64,000 nt of DNA from CBDATB01 sp965199745 (lineage in GTDB: Bacteria; Bacteroidota; Bacteroidia; Cytophagales; Flammeovirgaceae), in assembly GCA_965199745.1 (NCBI GenBank), contig CBDATB010000007.1, forward strand, positions 1-64,000, given 5' to 3'. Under the pieces are notes generated by a model that saw only the letters and a list, made by a program, of their open reading frames with translations, was not told the origin of the DNA and did not search any database. Both the position numbers and the translations under genes were made by a program. How positions within the stretch are numbered: position 1 is the first letter of the stretch; each line of letters opens with the position of its first letter. Below are positions 1-9,227 of this stretch, in pieces.

Positions 1-378
1 CTTCTGTAATAGACTCTCCTACAGCAGGCACTTGCATGGTGATAACTTGCTCACCAGTGCTGACAGGTGCGGGTTCCTCGGCAAACGATTGTTTTTTTGT
101 TTCTTCTGCATCAGGTGCTTTCCGAGCTTGGGTTTGGTCTTCTGAAGCAGTAATAGTAGCAACTAAATCTCCAATAGCCAGTGTGTCTCCTTCTTCTGCT
201 TGTATTTTAAGTATGCCTTCGGTTTCTGCCGTCAACTCGAAAGAGGCTTTATCTGATTCAAGTTCGCAGATAGTTTCATCTAGCGATACAAAATCTCCAT
301 CGGCTTTGAGCCACGAACCGATAGTAACTTCCGTAATGGATTCTCCTACAGCAGGAACTTTTATTGGTGTGTCCATGA
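1..378 (-). CDS. sucB: Dihydrolipoamide succinyltransferase (2-oxoglutarate dehydrogenase E2), 5' part only
   Basis: Partial gene, cut by the left window edge; 126 N-terminal codons are visible. The start is the ATG at 378, giving MDTPIKVPAVGESITE. Residues 1-80 form a lipoyl domain with the lysine in the ESDKAS motif that carries lipoate. After an Ala/Pro/Glu-rich linker a second copy of VPAVGESITE begins at the window edge, so this E2 probably has two lipoyl domains, or a domain duplication. It lies 48 bp downstream of sucA on the same strand, the usual E1-E2 operon order. E2 transfers the succinyl group from lipoate to CoA in the TCA cycle. The catalytic domain is outside the window, so a pyruvate-type E2 is excluded only by the sucA neighbour. 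Confidence 0.9.
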
Positions 379-426
379 GATTGACTGTTTAGCTTTTTTA
401 TATAGTAAATGCTTAATAATATTTGT

Positions 427-3162
427 TTATCTGTTAAAAGCGGCGTATATAATTCGTTCTTGCTCACGCAAATGCACTTTGGCATATCCGGTAGACGGAG
501 AGGCACTCGGTTTTCTGGTAACTAGTTGTAGGTCTTTTCTTTGGTGATAAGTCCTCAAAATATATGTCCAATAGCCCATATTCACGGGTTCTTCTTGTAC
601 CCAAATCAATTGTTTCATTTTTTTGTAACTGGAAAGTGCCACCTCCAACTGCTCTGCTGGAAAAGGATGCAGTTGTTCTATTCTAATAATAGCTACATCA
701 TTTCTTTTTTCTTTGATTTTATATTGTAGTAAATCATAGTATACTTTTCCAGTACACATTAATACTTTTACTACTTCTTGAGCATTTACATCGGTGTCGT
801 CATAAATTTCTTTGAACCTACGCTCACCCACAAAATCACTTATTGGCGAAACACATGATGGGTGTCGAAGCATAGACTTTGGCGACATGAGTATCATAGG
901 TTTTCTAAAATCCCAAGTTAGTTGCCTTCTCAAGGCATGAAAGATATTTGCAGGAGTAGTTAGATTACAGACCACGATATTTTGCTCGGCAGAGAGTTGT
1001 AAAAACCTCTCGGGTCTGGCATTTGAGTGTTCAGGACCTTGCCCTTCATAACCATGCGGTAGTAGCATAACTAGTCCGTTCATTCGATGCCATTTTGACT
1101 CTGAACTAGTGATGAACTGGTCTGTAATCACTTGAGCACCATTAGCAAAGTCGCCAAATTGCGCTTCCCATATGACCAATATGTCGGGGTTAGCCATTGC
1201 ATAGCCAAATTCAAAACCCAAAACACCATACTCAGAAAGCAATGAATTGTAAATCATCATCTTACCTTGATTGGCTTCTATGTGGTTGAGATTATTATAT
1301 TTTTCATTACTGGACGTGTCAGTCAGTATAGCATGTCGGTGTGAGAAAGTACCTCTTTCTACATCTTGACCAGTAAACCTGACTGACTTTTTTTCAAGTA
1401 GCAAAGAGCCATAAGCTAATAGTTCTGCACTTGCCCAGTTCAACGTTTTTGTTTCAAAAAACATTGTTTTTCGTTCTTTAATGAGCTTAGAAATTTGTTT
1501 GAGCGGCTTAAATCCTTCTGGAAGTGAAGTGAGTACTTTACCAACTTTTTCAATAGTATGTTTAGAAATTCCGGTTACAGGCGATTGCAGAAAATCTTCT
1601 TTTTTAGATTTTCTTAATTTAGCCCACTGTTTTTCTAATTTTTGTACTTTGTAGGGCAGCGGGCGTTGCCTGACTTCTCCGAGGCGTTCGTTCAGAAGCT
1701 TTCTAAAATCCTGATCCATTGTTTTAGCTACTGCCACATCCATTTCTCCACCTTCTTGCAACTTTTTGATATACATTTCTCTAGGATCAGGATGCTTGCT
1801 AATAATTTCATAGAGTTTAGGTTGTGTGAAGCGTGGTTCATCACTTTCATTATGCCCATGTTTTCTATAACACACAATGTCTACAAATATATCTCGTTTA
1901 AATTTTTGCCTAAATTCTATGGCAAGTTTAGCGGCAAAAACAACTGCTTCAGGGTTATCGCCGTTCACATGAATTTCGGGGGCTTCTACTATTTGAGAAA
2001 TATCAGTACAATAAATACTGGATCGAGCATCGTGAAAGTCTGTGGTAAAACCTACTTGGTTGTTGATAATAAAATGAACCGTTCCGCCTACTTGGTAGGC
2101 AGACAGTTTAGACATCTGCACCAATTCATATACAATTCCTTGCCCTGCCAAGGCGGCATCTCCGTGTATCAGGATAGGCAATATTTTGCTATTATCACTA
2201 TCGTACATCTCTTCCATTTCTGCTCTAACATAGCCAGTGACTACTGTATCTACTGCCTCCAGGTGTGATGGGTTGGGAGTGAGTTCCAAATATAGTTTTT
2301 CTCCACTTTCAGCAGTAATTTGCGAGGAAAAACCCAAGTGATATTTAACATCACCATCGCCCATAGTTTCATCAGGCATCACTTGTCCTTCAAATTCACT
2401 GAAGATTTCTTCATAAGTCTTTCCCATGATATTGGCTAAAATATTGAGCCTCCCGCGGTGTGCCATCCCTATAACCACCTGTTTGACCCCCAACTCAGCT
2501 GCTTTATTGATAGTAGCATCTAATCCGGGGATAATTGACTCGCCGCCTTCCAAAGAAAAGCGCTTCTGCCCGATATATTTTGTATGTAAAAAATTTTCAA
2601 ACACTACCGACTCATTAAGCTTTCTGAGTATTCTTTTTTTCTGGTCTTCGGCTAAATTGTGCTTGAGCGAATCACTTTCTACTTTTTGTCTGTACCACGC
2701 CAATACTTCTGGCTCTCTGATAGAAGTGTACTCAAAGCCAATAGTAGCGCAGTATATATATTTTAATGTTTTAACAATTTCTTTGAGTGCAGTGGCACCA
2801 ATACCCAATAACTCACCTGCCTGAAATACAGTGTCTAGGTCTCGATCACTCAAACCAAAATGCTCTAATTCCAGCAAGGCATTTCTATCGAGACGCTCTC
2901 TGACAGGGTTTGTCTTCGCTTCCAAGTGTCCTCTCGATCGATAAGCGTCTATTAGCTCCCTTACAGCAATTTCTTTCTTGAGTTTTTCGGTGTCTATCGA
3001 TTGGTCTGAGCCGTTTTCTCCAAATTTTTGCAGCGAAAACTCAAAGCCTTGAAAAAAGTACTGCCACGATGTTTCTACATTATTTGGGTCTCGGCGATAG
3101 GCTTCGTAAAGCTCTTCAATATATTGCCCGTGTGCGTGGCTAATGTAAGAATATTTGTCCAT
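427..3162 (-). CDS. sucA: 2-oxoglutarate dehydrogenase E1 component
   Basis: Thiamine-diphosphate-dependent decarboxylase of the 2-oxoglutarate dehydrogenase complex, about 911 residues, the normal length for the family. The N-terminal part has the E2-binding type segment (YIEELYEAYRRDPNNVETSW). Family motifs follow in order: GMAHRGRLNILAN, HGDAALAGQGIVYE, a ThDP/Mg-binding stretch with NNQVGFTT, and YRKHGHNESDEP; the C-terminal half carries the transketolase-like pyrimidine domain. The reading frame is open to an ATG at 3186, but MDKYSYIS at 3162 matches the usual N terminus, and a candidate -7 box at 3186-3193 would put the transcript start inside the longer version. Co-transcribed with sucB. 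Confidence 0.95.
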   Translation of the reverse strand: MDKYSYISHAHGQYIEELYEAYRRDPNNVETSWQYFFQGFEFSLQKFGENGSDQSIDTEKLKKEIAVRELIDAYRSRGHLEAKTNPVRERLDRNALLELEHFGLSDRDLDTVFQAGELLGIGATALKEIVKTLKYIYCATIGFEYTSIREPEVLAWYRQKVESDSLKHNLAEDQKKRILRKLNESVVFENFLHTKYIGQKRFSLEGGESIIPGLDATINKAAELGVKQVVIGMAHRGRLNILANIMGKTYEEIFSEFEGQVMPDETMGDGDVKYHLGFSSQITAESGEKLYLELTPNPSHLEAVDTVVTGYVRAEMEEMYDSDNSKILPILIHGDAALAGQGIVYELVQMSKLSAYQVGGTVHFIINNQVGFTTDFHDARSSIYCTDISQIVEAPEIHVNGDNPEAVVFAAKLAIEFRQKFKRDIFVDIVCYRKHGHNESDEPRFTQPKLYEIISKHPDPREMYIKKLQEGGEMDVAVAKTMDQDFRKLLNERLGEVRQRPLPYKVQKLEKQWAKLRKSKKEDFLQSPVTGISKHTIEKVGKVLTSLPEGFKPLKQISKLIKERKTMFFETKTLNWASAELLAYGSLLLEKKSVRFTGQDVERGTFSHRHAILTDTSSNEKYNNLNHIEANQGKMMIYNSLLSEYGVLGFEFGYAMANPDILVIWEAQFGDFANGAQVITDQFITSSESKWHRMNGLVMLLPHGYEGQGPEHSNARPERFLQLSAEQNIVVCNLTTPANIFHALRRQLTWDFRKPMILMSPKSMLRHPSCVSPISDFVGERRFKEIYDDTDVNAQEVVKVLMCTGKVYYDLLQYKIKEKRNDVAIIRIEQLHPFPAEQLEVALSSYKKMKQLIWVQEEPVNMGYWTYILRTYHQRKDLQLVTRKPSASPSTGYAKVHLREQERIIYAAFNR

Positions 3163-3185
3163 AGGAAATAAAAAGAATGTTTGCA

Positions 3186-3193
3186 CAAAACTA
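3186..3193 (-). promoter_or_regulatory. Candidate -7 box for sucA
   Basis: On the minus strand this reads TAGTTTTG, a match to the Bacteroidota -7 consensus TAnnTTTG, about 24 bp upstream of the preferred sucA start at 3162. No clear -33 TTG is seen at the right distance, so this is only a candidate. Confidence 0.35.
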
Positions 3194-3316
3194 AATGATT
3201 ACATATAAAAAGTGAAAAATGAAAAAATATTTTGCTCTCGATCTTTAGTAATATATAAAGCCCAATAGCATGCTGAGAGTTGTTTGCAAGAACTAAAATA
3301 ATGAAATAATTACTTT

Positions 3317-3343
3317 TTGACACTTGGATAATTGTTACTTTTG
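3317..3343 (+). promoter_or_regulatory. Candidate promoter for the restriction-modification gene
   Basis: TTG at 3317-3319 and TACTTTTG at 3336-3343 match the Bacteroidota -33/-7 pattern TTG...TAnnTTTG with a 16-bp gap, slightly short of the usual spacing. It lies 36 bp upstream of the ATG at 3379. Confidence 0.45.
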
Positions 3344-3378
3344 TAATTGTCTGAGTGTAGCTATAAAGAAAAAAAATT

Positions 3379-5910
3379 ATGGGGAGTCTAAAATCATTGG
3401 TCGAGCAAAACATACAGTATGGGTTAAACAATAGTTTGATTGAAATTGACAAAGAGAGAAATAGAGTAAAATACAACTGTTCAAGAGAATATGAAACAAC
3501 TTTCAAAAATCCAGAAGAAAAAATAAGAGCCTCATATTTTGTCGAGTTAATCAGAGACTATAAATATCCAAATAGCAGAATTGATATAGAAGTAAAAGTA
3601 GAAAGACGGACACCTGATGACAGAGCAGATATTGTTGTATATGAAGACGAAGATTGTAAAAAACCATTTCTTATTGTAGAAAGCAAACGAGACGGAATAA
3701 CAGACGCAGAATTTAAACAAGCTATCGAACAAGCATTTGGTAATGCAAATAGTAAAAGAGCAAAATACGCCATCGTTGTAGCGGGCAATACAAAAACTGC
3801 TTTTGATGTAGCGGGTTTTAAATCAAGTGAAAGAGAAAAGAATGTTATTGCAGATATTCCTGTAAAATATGGAAAAGCACCTAAATATAAATTTACAAAA
3901 GGTGATATTCAAAAGGATTTGAAGGAAGTTTCAAGACAAGAATTAATTTCAGCACTTCAAAAGTGTTATAATACTGTTTGGCAAGGTGGCAAACTTGCTT
4001 TAACAACTGCATTTGATGAAGTATCAAAATTATTGTTTTGCAAACTAAAAGATGAAAAAACAAAACCAAAAGGAAAATATTACGATTTTCAAATTGGGAC
4101 AAATGAAACATCAACAGAAGTTTATGAAAGAATAGATGCAATATATGAAGCTTCAAAAAAAGGTAATGGTGAAGTTTTTAATGAACCAATAAAACTTAAA
4201 TCAAAAATAGTTTATGCTGTCGTAGAACACCTACAAGAAATCTCAATAAACAAAACGGATTTAGACACAAAAGGTGTTGCTTTTGAAATGTTTATGGAAG
4301 ATTTTTTTAAAGGCAAAATGGGGCAGTTTTTTACGCCAAGAAATATTATAAAATTTATGGTTGATTTAATTCAACCTGAACACAGCGATAAACTATTAGA
4401 CCCAGCTTGTGGGAGTGGTGGCTTTTTACTTAACTCATTAGATTTTATTAGAAAATATACCGAAGAAAATCACGACCAACTTGAAGCATATTCTATTTGG
4501 CACAATTTTGCAAAAGACAATCTTTTTGGGATAGAAATAAACGATCAAATAGCACGTGTTTGTAAAATGAATATGATTATTCACGATGACGGACACACAA
4601 ACGTAATAGCTTTTGATGCCCTTGAAAGATTTGAAAAAATTAAAAATCAACATAAGGATTTTAAAAAAAATTCATTTGATTATATTTTAACAAATCCGCC
4701 ATTTGGTGCAACTGTTAAATCCACAGAAAAAGAATTAGGTTTTATAGAACAATTTGAACTTGGTGGTAAATCGAAAAAAAGAAAAAATCAAAAAACAGAA
4801 ATTTTATTTATTGAACGAAGTATTGAGTTTTTGAAAAAAGGAACTGGTATAATGGGAGTTGTTTTGCCTGATAGCATAGCCATCAATACATCCTTACAAT
4901 TTGTTAGAGATTTTATTCTTAATGAAACTCAATTGCTTGGCGTTATTTCATTACCTGATTTTACTTTCAGCCATTATGGTGCAAATGTTAAGTCTTCACT
5001 TTTTTTTATAAGGAGATTAGGAGAAGCGGAGAAATTAAATGACTATAATCTTTTTATGGCAATTTCAGAAAGAATAGGTTATACAGCTTCTGGAAAACAC
5101 GATATTGTAAATGATTTGCAAAACATATTAGAACACTATCGAAAATTTGTGAGTAATCCAAATAGTTTTAAAATAGACAAAGACTTTAAAGAAAATATAT
5201 TTTCAGTCTCACGAGAAGAAATAAAAGGAAAAAGAATTGACCCAAAAGGTTATTCCCCTGCGTTCAAAAGGCTACAAAACAAGATTGAAAAAAATAAAAA
5301 CAAGAAAATTAAATTAAGAGATTGCTTAATAGATACAATTTCCGGTGAATGGGGAATTGATATAAACGCAGATAAAATACCCGAAAAACATACGCTATGC
5401 TATGTTTTAAGAAACACAAATTTTGACAATGATTTTAATTTAGACCTATCTGATATTGCATTGAGATATATCCCTGATAATAAGATTAAGAAATTAGCTC
5501 TTAAAAAAAATGAAATACTTGTTGAAAAATCTGGTGGTAGTCCAATTCAACCAGTAGGTAGGGTTGCAATAATCCAAAAACTGCCAACAGATAAACCCGT
5601 TATATTTTCAAATTTTTTACAAAAAATAATAGTCAACGAGGATATTATAAAAGCTGAATATGTTTATTCCTACTTAAAAACTTTGTATCATATGGGATAT
5701 ATGGAATTTATACAAAATCAAACTACCGGTATAAAAAACTTATTATCGGATGATTTTTTCAATATTGACATTATAAAATACGGAGCAAAGAAACAAGAAG
5801 TCATATCTGGAAAATATATAGGTCAAATAAATGAAGCGAAACAAAAGATAAAAGAAGCGTATGAAGATTTATATACTTCAAGGAGAACAGTTCAATCAGA
5901 ATTATTGTAG
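3379..5910 (+). CDS. Single-polypeptide restriction-modification enzyme (nuclease-like N terminus, N6-adenine methylase, specificity domain)
   Basis: An 843-residue fusion. Residues about 45-160 resemble the HsdR N-terminal nuclease fold (HSDR_N_2), with D84 in RADIVVY and E101/K103 in VESKRD forming a PD-(D/E)xK-type signature. Residues about 300-600 are an N6-adenine methyltransferase: GQFFTPR, the SAM-binding DPACGSGGF (341-349) and the catalytic NPPF (439-442). Residues about 640-820 look like one HsdS-type target recognition domain (LRDCLIDTISGEW onwards). This architecture resembles type IIG enzymes, in which one protein cuts and methylates; with one TRD the target is probably asymmetric. 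No separate hsdR, hsdM or hsdS is adjacent. The gene is visibly richer in A, AAA and ATA codons than sucA and lpdA on either side, suggesting acquisition by transfer. It could act only as a methylase if the nuclease site is inactive. Confidence 0.85.
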   Translation: MGSLKSLVEQNIQYGLNNSLIEIDKERNRVKYNCSREYETTFKNPEEKIRASYFVELIRDYKYPNSRIDIEVKVERRTPDDRADIVVYEDEDCKKPFLIVESKRDGITDAEFKQAIEQAFGNANSKRAKYAIVVAGNTKTAFDVAGFKSSEREKNVIADIPVKYGKAPKYKFTKGDIQKDLKEVSRQELISALQKCYNTVWQGGKLALTTAFDEVSKLLFCKLKDEKTKPKGKYYDFQIGTNETSTEVYERIDAIYEASKKGNGEVFNEPIKLKSKIVYAVVEHLQEISINKTDLDTKGVAFEMFMEDFFKGKMGQFFTPRNIIKFMVDLIQPEHSDKLLDPACGSGGFLLNSLDFIRKYTEENHDQLEAYSIWHNFAKDNLFGIEINDQIARVCKMNMIIHDDGHTNVIAFDALERFEKIKNQHKDFKKNSFDYILTNPPFGATVKSTEKELGFIEQFELGGKSKKRKNQKTEILFIERSIEFLKKGTGIMGVVLPDSIAINTSLQFVRDFILNETQLLGVISLPDFTFSHYGANVKSSLFFIRRLGEAEKLNDYNLFMAISERIGYTASGKHDIVNDLQNILEHYRKFVSNPNSFKIDKDFKENIFSVSREEIKGKRIDPKGYSPAFKRLQNKIEKNKNKKIKLRDCLIDTISGEWGIDINADKIPEKHTLCYVLRNTNFDNDFNLDLSDIALRYIPDNKIKKLALKKNEILVEKSGGSPIQPVGRVAIIQKLPTDKPVIFSNFLQKIIVNEDIIKAEYVYSYLKTLYHMGYMEFIQNQTTGIKNLLSDDFFNIDIIKYGAKKQEVISGKYIGQINEAKQKIKEAYEDLYTSRRTVQSELL

Positions 5911-5982
5911 TTTAACGAGCTCATTAACAAGAAAACAACAAAGAAAAATCACTGACTTTAAAAAATTAAACTAAAGAAAAAC

Positions 5983-7383
5983 ATGAAATACGACTTAACA
6001 GTTATCGGCTCAGGTCCTGGAGGGTATGTGGCAGCTATCCGAGCAGCCCAATTAGGGATGAAAACAGCTATTATTGAAAAATACGACACTTTGGGCGGCA
6101 CTTGCCTGAATGTGGGTTGTATTCCTTCTAAAGCCTTGCTAGATTCTTCTGAGCATTTCCATAATGCCCAGCACAACTTCGCCACGCACGGCATTGCGCT
6201 AGAAAACCTACAAGCAAACCTTGCCCAAATGATTAAACGCAAAGACCAGGTAGTGAAACAAACCTGCGAGGGCGTTGCTTTTCTGATGAAGAAAAATAAA
6301 ATTGATGTATTTCACGGATTGGGTTCTTTTATAGATAAAAATACAGTACGCATTGCGGGGAAAGATGCTAAAATACAAGAAATTGGCACCGATAAAACCA
6401 TCGTTGCCACCGGATCAAAGCCCATTGTTATTCCCGGTGTTGCGTACGACAAAAAACGAGTGATTACTTCTACAGAAGCCTTAAACCTTCCAGAGATTCC
6501 GAAAGAAATAGCCATTATCGGTGGCGGTGTTATAGGTTTGGAATTAGGTTCTGTTTACGCACGCTTGGGAACGAAAATTATTGTGGTTGAATTTTTAGAC
6601 CGCCTCATTCCTAACATGGATAGCAGCATGAGTAAAGAGTTGAAGCGCAGTTTGAAAAAACTCGGCTTTACTTTTCATTTTAATACCAAAGTAACCAGTG
6701 CTAAAACTCAGGGAAATAAAGTAACAGTAACTGCTGAAAATAAGCAAGGTAAAGCACTGTCTTTTGCACCCGATTATTGCCTGGTGGCTGTTGGCAGAAG
6801 GCCTTACACAGAAGGTTTGGGATTGGAAAATGCTGGCATACAACTTGACGACAGAGGCAGAGTAAAAACAAATAAATATCTACAGAGTAATGTTTCAGAC
6901 ATTTATGCTATAGGTGACGTGGTGCAAGGAGCTATGCTGGCACATAAAGCTGAAGAAGAAGGCGTATTTGTAGCAGAACATTTAGCAGGGCAAAAACCAC
7001 ATATTAATTACAAACTTATTCCCGGCGTTGTATATACTTGGCCAGAGGTGGCGGGGGTAGGTTATACAGAAGAAGAGATAAAAGTTCAAGGACGTAAATA
7101 CCGGTCGGGTTCTTTTCCATTTCGCGCCTTGGGTAGGGCACGGGCAAGCATGTATTTGGACGGACTCGTTAAGGTACTCACCGATGCACAAACCGATGAA
7201 ATACTGGGCGTACACATGATAGGACCCAGAGCAGCTGATATGATTGCCGAAGCAGTAGTAGCAATGGAATACCGCGCCTCAGCAGAAGACATTGCCCGAA
7301 TGTCTCATGCACATCCTACTTTTACGGAAGCAACTAAAGAGGCTTGTCTGGCAGCTACTGCAAATAGAGCACTACATATTTGA
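5983..7383 (+). CDS. lpdA: Dihydrolipoyl dehydrogenase (E3)
   Basis: Flavoprotein that re-oxidises dihydrolipoamide on E2 subunits with NAD+. It has 466 residues, standard for E3. The FAD-binding GSGPGG is at residues 9-14, the redox-active disulfide CLNVGC at 41-46, the NAD-binding GGGVIGLELG near 180, and the interface catalytic pair His444/Glu449 in HAHPTFTE. The start is the only sensible ATG. It faces away from sucAB and is separated from them by the restriction-modification gene, yet probably serves the same 2-oxoglutarate (and pyruvate) dehydrogenase complexes. TGA is used as the stop codon, which matters for judging the in-frame TGAs found elsewhere in the window. Confidence 0.96.
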   Translation: MKYDLTVIGSGPGGYVAAIRAAQLGMKTAIIEKYDTLGGTCLNVGCIPSKALLDSSEHFHNAQHNFATHGIALENLQANLAQMIKRKDQVVKQTCEGVAFLMKKNKIDVFHGLGSFIDKNTVRIAGKDAKIQEIGTDKTIVATGSKPIVIPGVAYDKKRVITSTEALNLPEIPKEIAIIGGGVIGLELGSVYARLGTKIIVVEFLDRLIPNMDSSMSKELKRSLKKLGFTFHFNTKVTSAKTQGNKVTVTAENKQGKALSFAPDYCLVAVGRRPYTEGLGLENAGIQLDDRGRVKTNKYLQSNVSDIYAIGDVVQGAMLAHKAEEEGVFVAEHLAGQKPHINYKLIPGVVYTWPEVAGVGYTEEEIKVQGRKYRSGSFPFRALGRARASMYLDGLVKVLTDAQTDEILGVHMIGPRAADMIAEAVVAMEYRASAEDIARMSHAHPTFTEATKEACLAATANRALHI

Positions 7384-7428
7384 AGATATGCCCTCAATAA
7401 TCAAAAGACATAAAAATGACCGTTTTTT

Positions 7429-7869
7429 ATGACAGAAAGAATAACAACATTTTGTATTGTTTATCTGAGTTTTGCAGCGGCGTGTGCTCAAAATAAATCG
7501 GGTGATATTCTGGGTACATGGCTGACAGAATCTAAACAAGGCAGAGTGAAAATATTTCAAAAAGACAGCAAATATTTTGGCAAAATTATTTGGCTGCAAA
7601 ATCTTTATGATGACCAGGGAAAAGAAATTACTGATACAAAAAATCCAGATCCCAAGTTGCGTAACAAAAAAATATTAGCACTAGAAATACTCCAAAACTT
7701 CGTCTTTGATGGTAACAACATCTGGGAACATGGTACTATCTATGACCCGAATAATGGAAAAACTTACCACTGCATTCTTCGTTTGATCAATCACAATACC
7801 CTGAAAGTGAGGGGCTATATTGGTTTTTCCTTTATCGGTCAAACTCAAGTTTGGAAACGGGTGGAGTGA
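7429..7869 (+). CDS. Secreted DUF2147 family protein
   Basis: A 146-residue protein with an N-terminal signal peptide (hydrophobic segment ending around AAACAQ) followed by a DUF2147 domain: ILGTWLTES, an IFQKDSKYFGKI strand pair, and a C-terminal LKVRGYIGFSFIGQTQVWKR. DUF2147 proteins are small beta-rich periplasmic proteins without a proven biochemical role. It lies 45 bp after lpdA on the same strand and may be read from the same transcript, though no shared function is evident. Confidence 0.85.
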   Translation: MTERITTFCIVYLSFAAACAQNKSGDILGTWLTESKQGRVKIFQKDSKYFGKIIWLQNLYDDQGKEITDTKNPDPKLRNKKILALEILQNFVFDGNNIWEHGTIYDPNNGKTYHCILRLINHNTLKVRGYIGFSFIGQTQVWKRVE

Positions 7870-7951
7870 TTCTAGGATTTTTTTTAATTTTGAACTCAGG
7901 CAAACATATTTTAAAAACGATAAATTTGATTACGGCGAACTTATCAACATT

Positions 7952-9199
7952 TTGAAGCATTTCTACAAAATACTGCTCATTACCTGCCTATATACTGCTG
8001 CCACCCGTGCCCAAAATACGACATTCACTGGCATTGTCAAAGACACAAATACTAAAGAAGCATTAGCATACGCCCATATTTTTTTGAAGAATTATCCGCT
8101 CGGTACAGTCGCTAACAGCGAAGGGAGATTTAAAATTATTATACCGAAAAAATATCAGCACGACAGTCTGATAGTTTCTTTCATCGGATATGAAAGCAAA
8201 GCTTTTTCTATTGCTATTTTAAACCACACCATACACGTATCGCTGCAAGCAAATACCAAAGAGCTATCAGCTATTACGATTACTGATTTAAGTGCTGCGA
8301 ATATTATCGATAAAGCTATCGATAATATTCCTAATAACTACTTCAGAAAACCTTATATTTCCAAAGGGTTTTATCGGATTAGCTCCCGAGAAGGACAGAA
8401 ATATATCCACTTATCAGAAGCTGTCTTTGAGTTGTATCAGTCCAAGATAAGTACACCAAGTAAGCAATTTAGGCTCAACAAAGTACGGGGAATTAAAGAC
8501 GAAAAATCCTCGCAAGGGCTAGAGTTAGGCATAGAGCCAGAGGGTATCTTTGCTACTGATATAGCAAATCATATAAACAGTATCGATCTAATAAATAAAA
8601 AAGGAAGAAAAATACATGAATTTATGCTAAACGGCACACAAGTTATAGACGGCAGGGAAGCCTACGAAATTGCCTTTAACCAAAAAGAAAATATCAGAAA
8701 AGCGGGCTATAAAGGTAAAATACTCATCGATAAAATATCTTTTGCTTTTTTATATCTCGATTTCGGTTTGAGTGAAAAGGGAGTTGCTCATAAAAAATAC
8801 GGAAATATTGCTGAGAGGACACTACTGAAATTGTTCGGCGTGCATGTCAGTGTATTAGAAGATAATTGGCAAATCCGATATAAAAAAATAGGTAACAAAT
8901 ATTATCTGAACGATGTTGTCAAGGATTTGAAGTTCAGATTCAGAAATGGAAAAAAATATGATTTTATTGCAAATATCCGCCTCAACTATTTGGTTACGTC
9001 CATAAAACTTCAGAACTGCCGAGCTTTTCCTCGGAAACAGACTTTGGCAAAGCACAAATTCATTAAAGATCGACAAGGTATTTACAATCCTGAATTTTGG
9101 GAAGATTATACTATTTTGCTGCCGACGCAAGATTTTTCAACAATTGCCAAACGTATTGAAAGTAGAAATAAAGCCTACAATTCTTCAAGTTTGAAATAG
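7952..9199 (+). CDS. CarboxypepD_reg-like domain outer-envelope protein
   Basis: The frame is open from 7820, but that would overlap the DUF2147 gene by 50 bp. TTG at 7952 gives a clean signal peptide (KHFYKILLITCLYTAATRAQ), so I prefer it; length is then about 415 residues. After the signal comes a carboxypeptidase-regulatory-like beta-sandwich (TFTGIVKDTNTKEALAYAHI, then SFIGYESKAF), typical of Bacteroidota surface proteins and of TonB-receptor N termini. The remainder is a beta-rich domain resembling the DUF5686-type family found next to such domains, but shorter and without a recognised beta-barrel. Function unknown; an envelope location is inferred. Confidence 0.7.
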   Translation: MKHFYKILLITCLYTAATRAQNTTFTGIVKDTNTKEALAYAHIFLKNYPLGTVANSEGRFKIIIPKKYQHDSLIVSFIGYESKAFSIAILNHTIHVSLQANTKELSAITITDLSAANIIDKAIDNIPNNYFRKPYISKGFYRISSREGQKYIHLSEAVFELYQSKISTPSKQFRLNKVRGIKDEKSSQGLELGIEPEGIFATDIANHINSIDLINKKGRKIHEFMLNGTQVIDGREAYEIAFNQKENIRKAGYKGKILIDKISFAFLYLDFGLSEKGVAHKKYGNIAERTLLKLFGVHVSVLEDNWQIRYKKIGNKYYLNDVVKDLKFRFRNGKKYDFIANIRLNYLVTSIKLQNCRAFPRKQTLAKHKFIKDRQGIYNPEFWEDYTILLPTQDFSTIAKRIESRNKAYNSSSLK

Positions 9200-9227
9200 T
9201 TGATTTTACTTTAAATGAACTAAATAA

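Noticed and set aside
1642..2268. 208-codon frame inside sucA on the opposite strand
   Set aside because: Lies wholly within conserved sucA coding sequence; antisense shadow.
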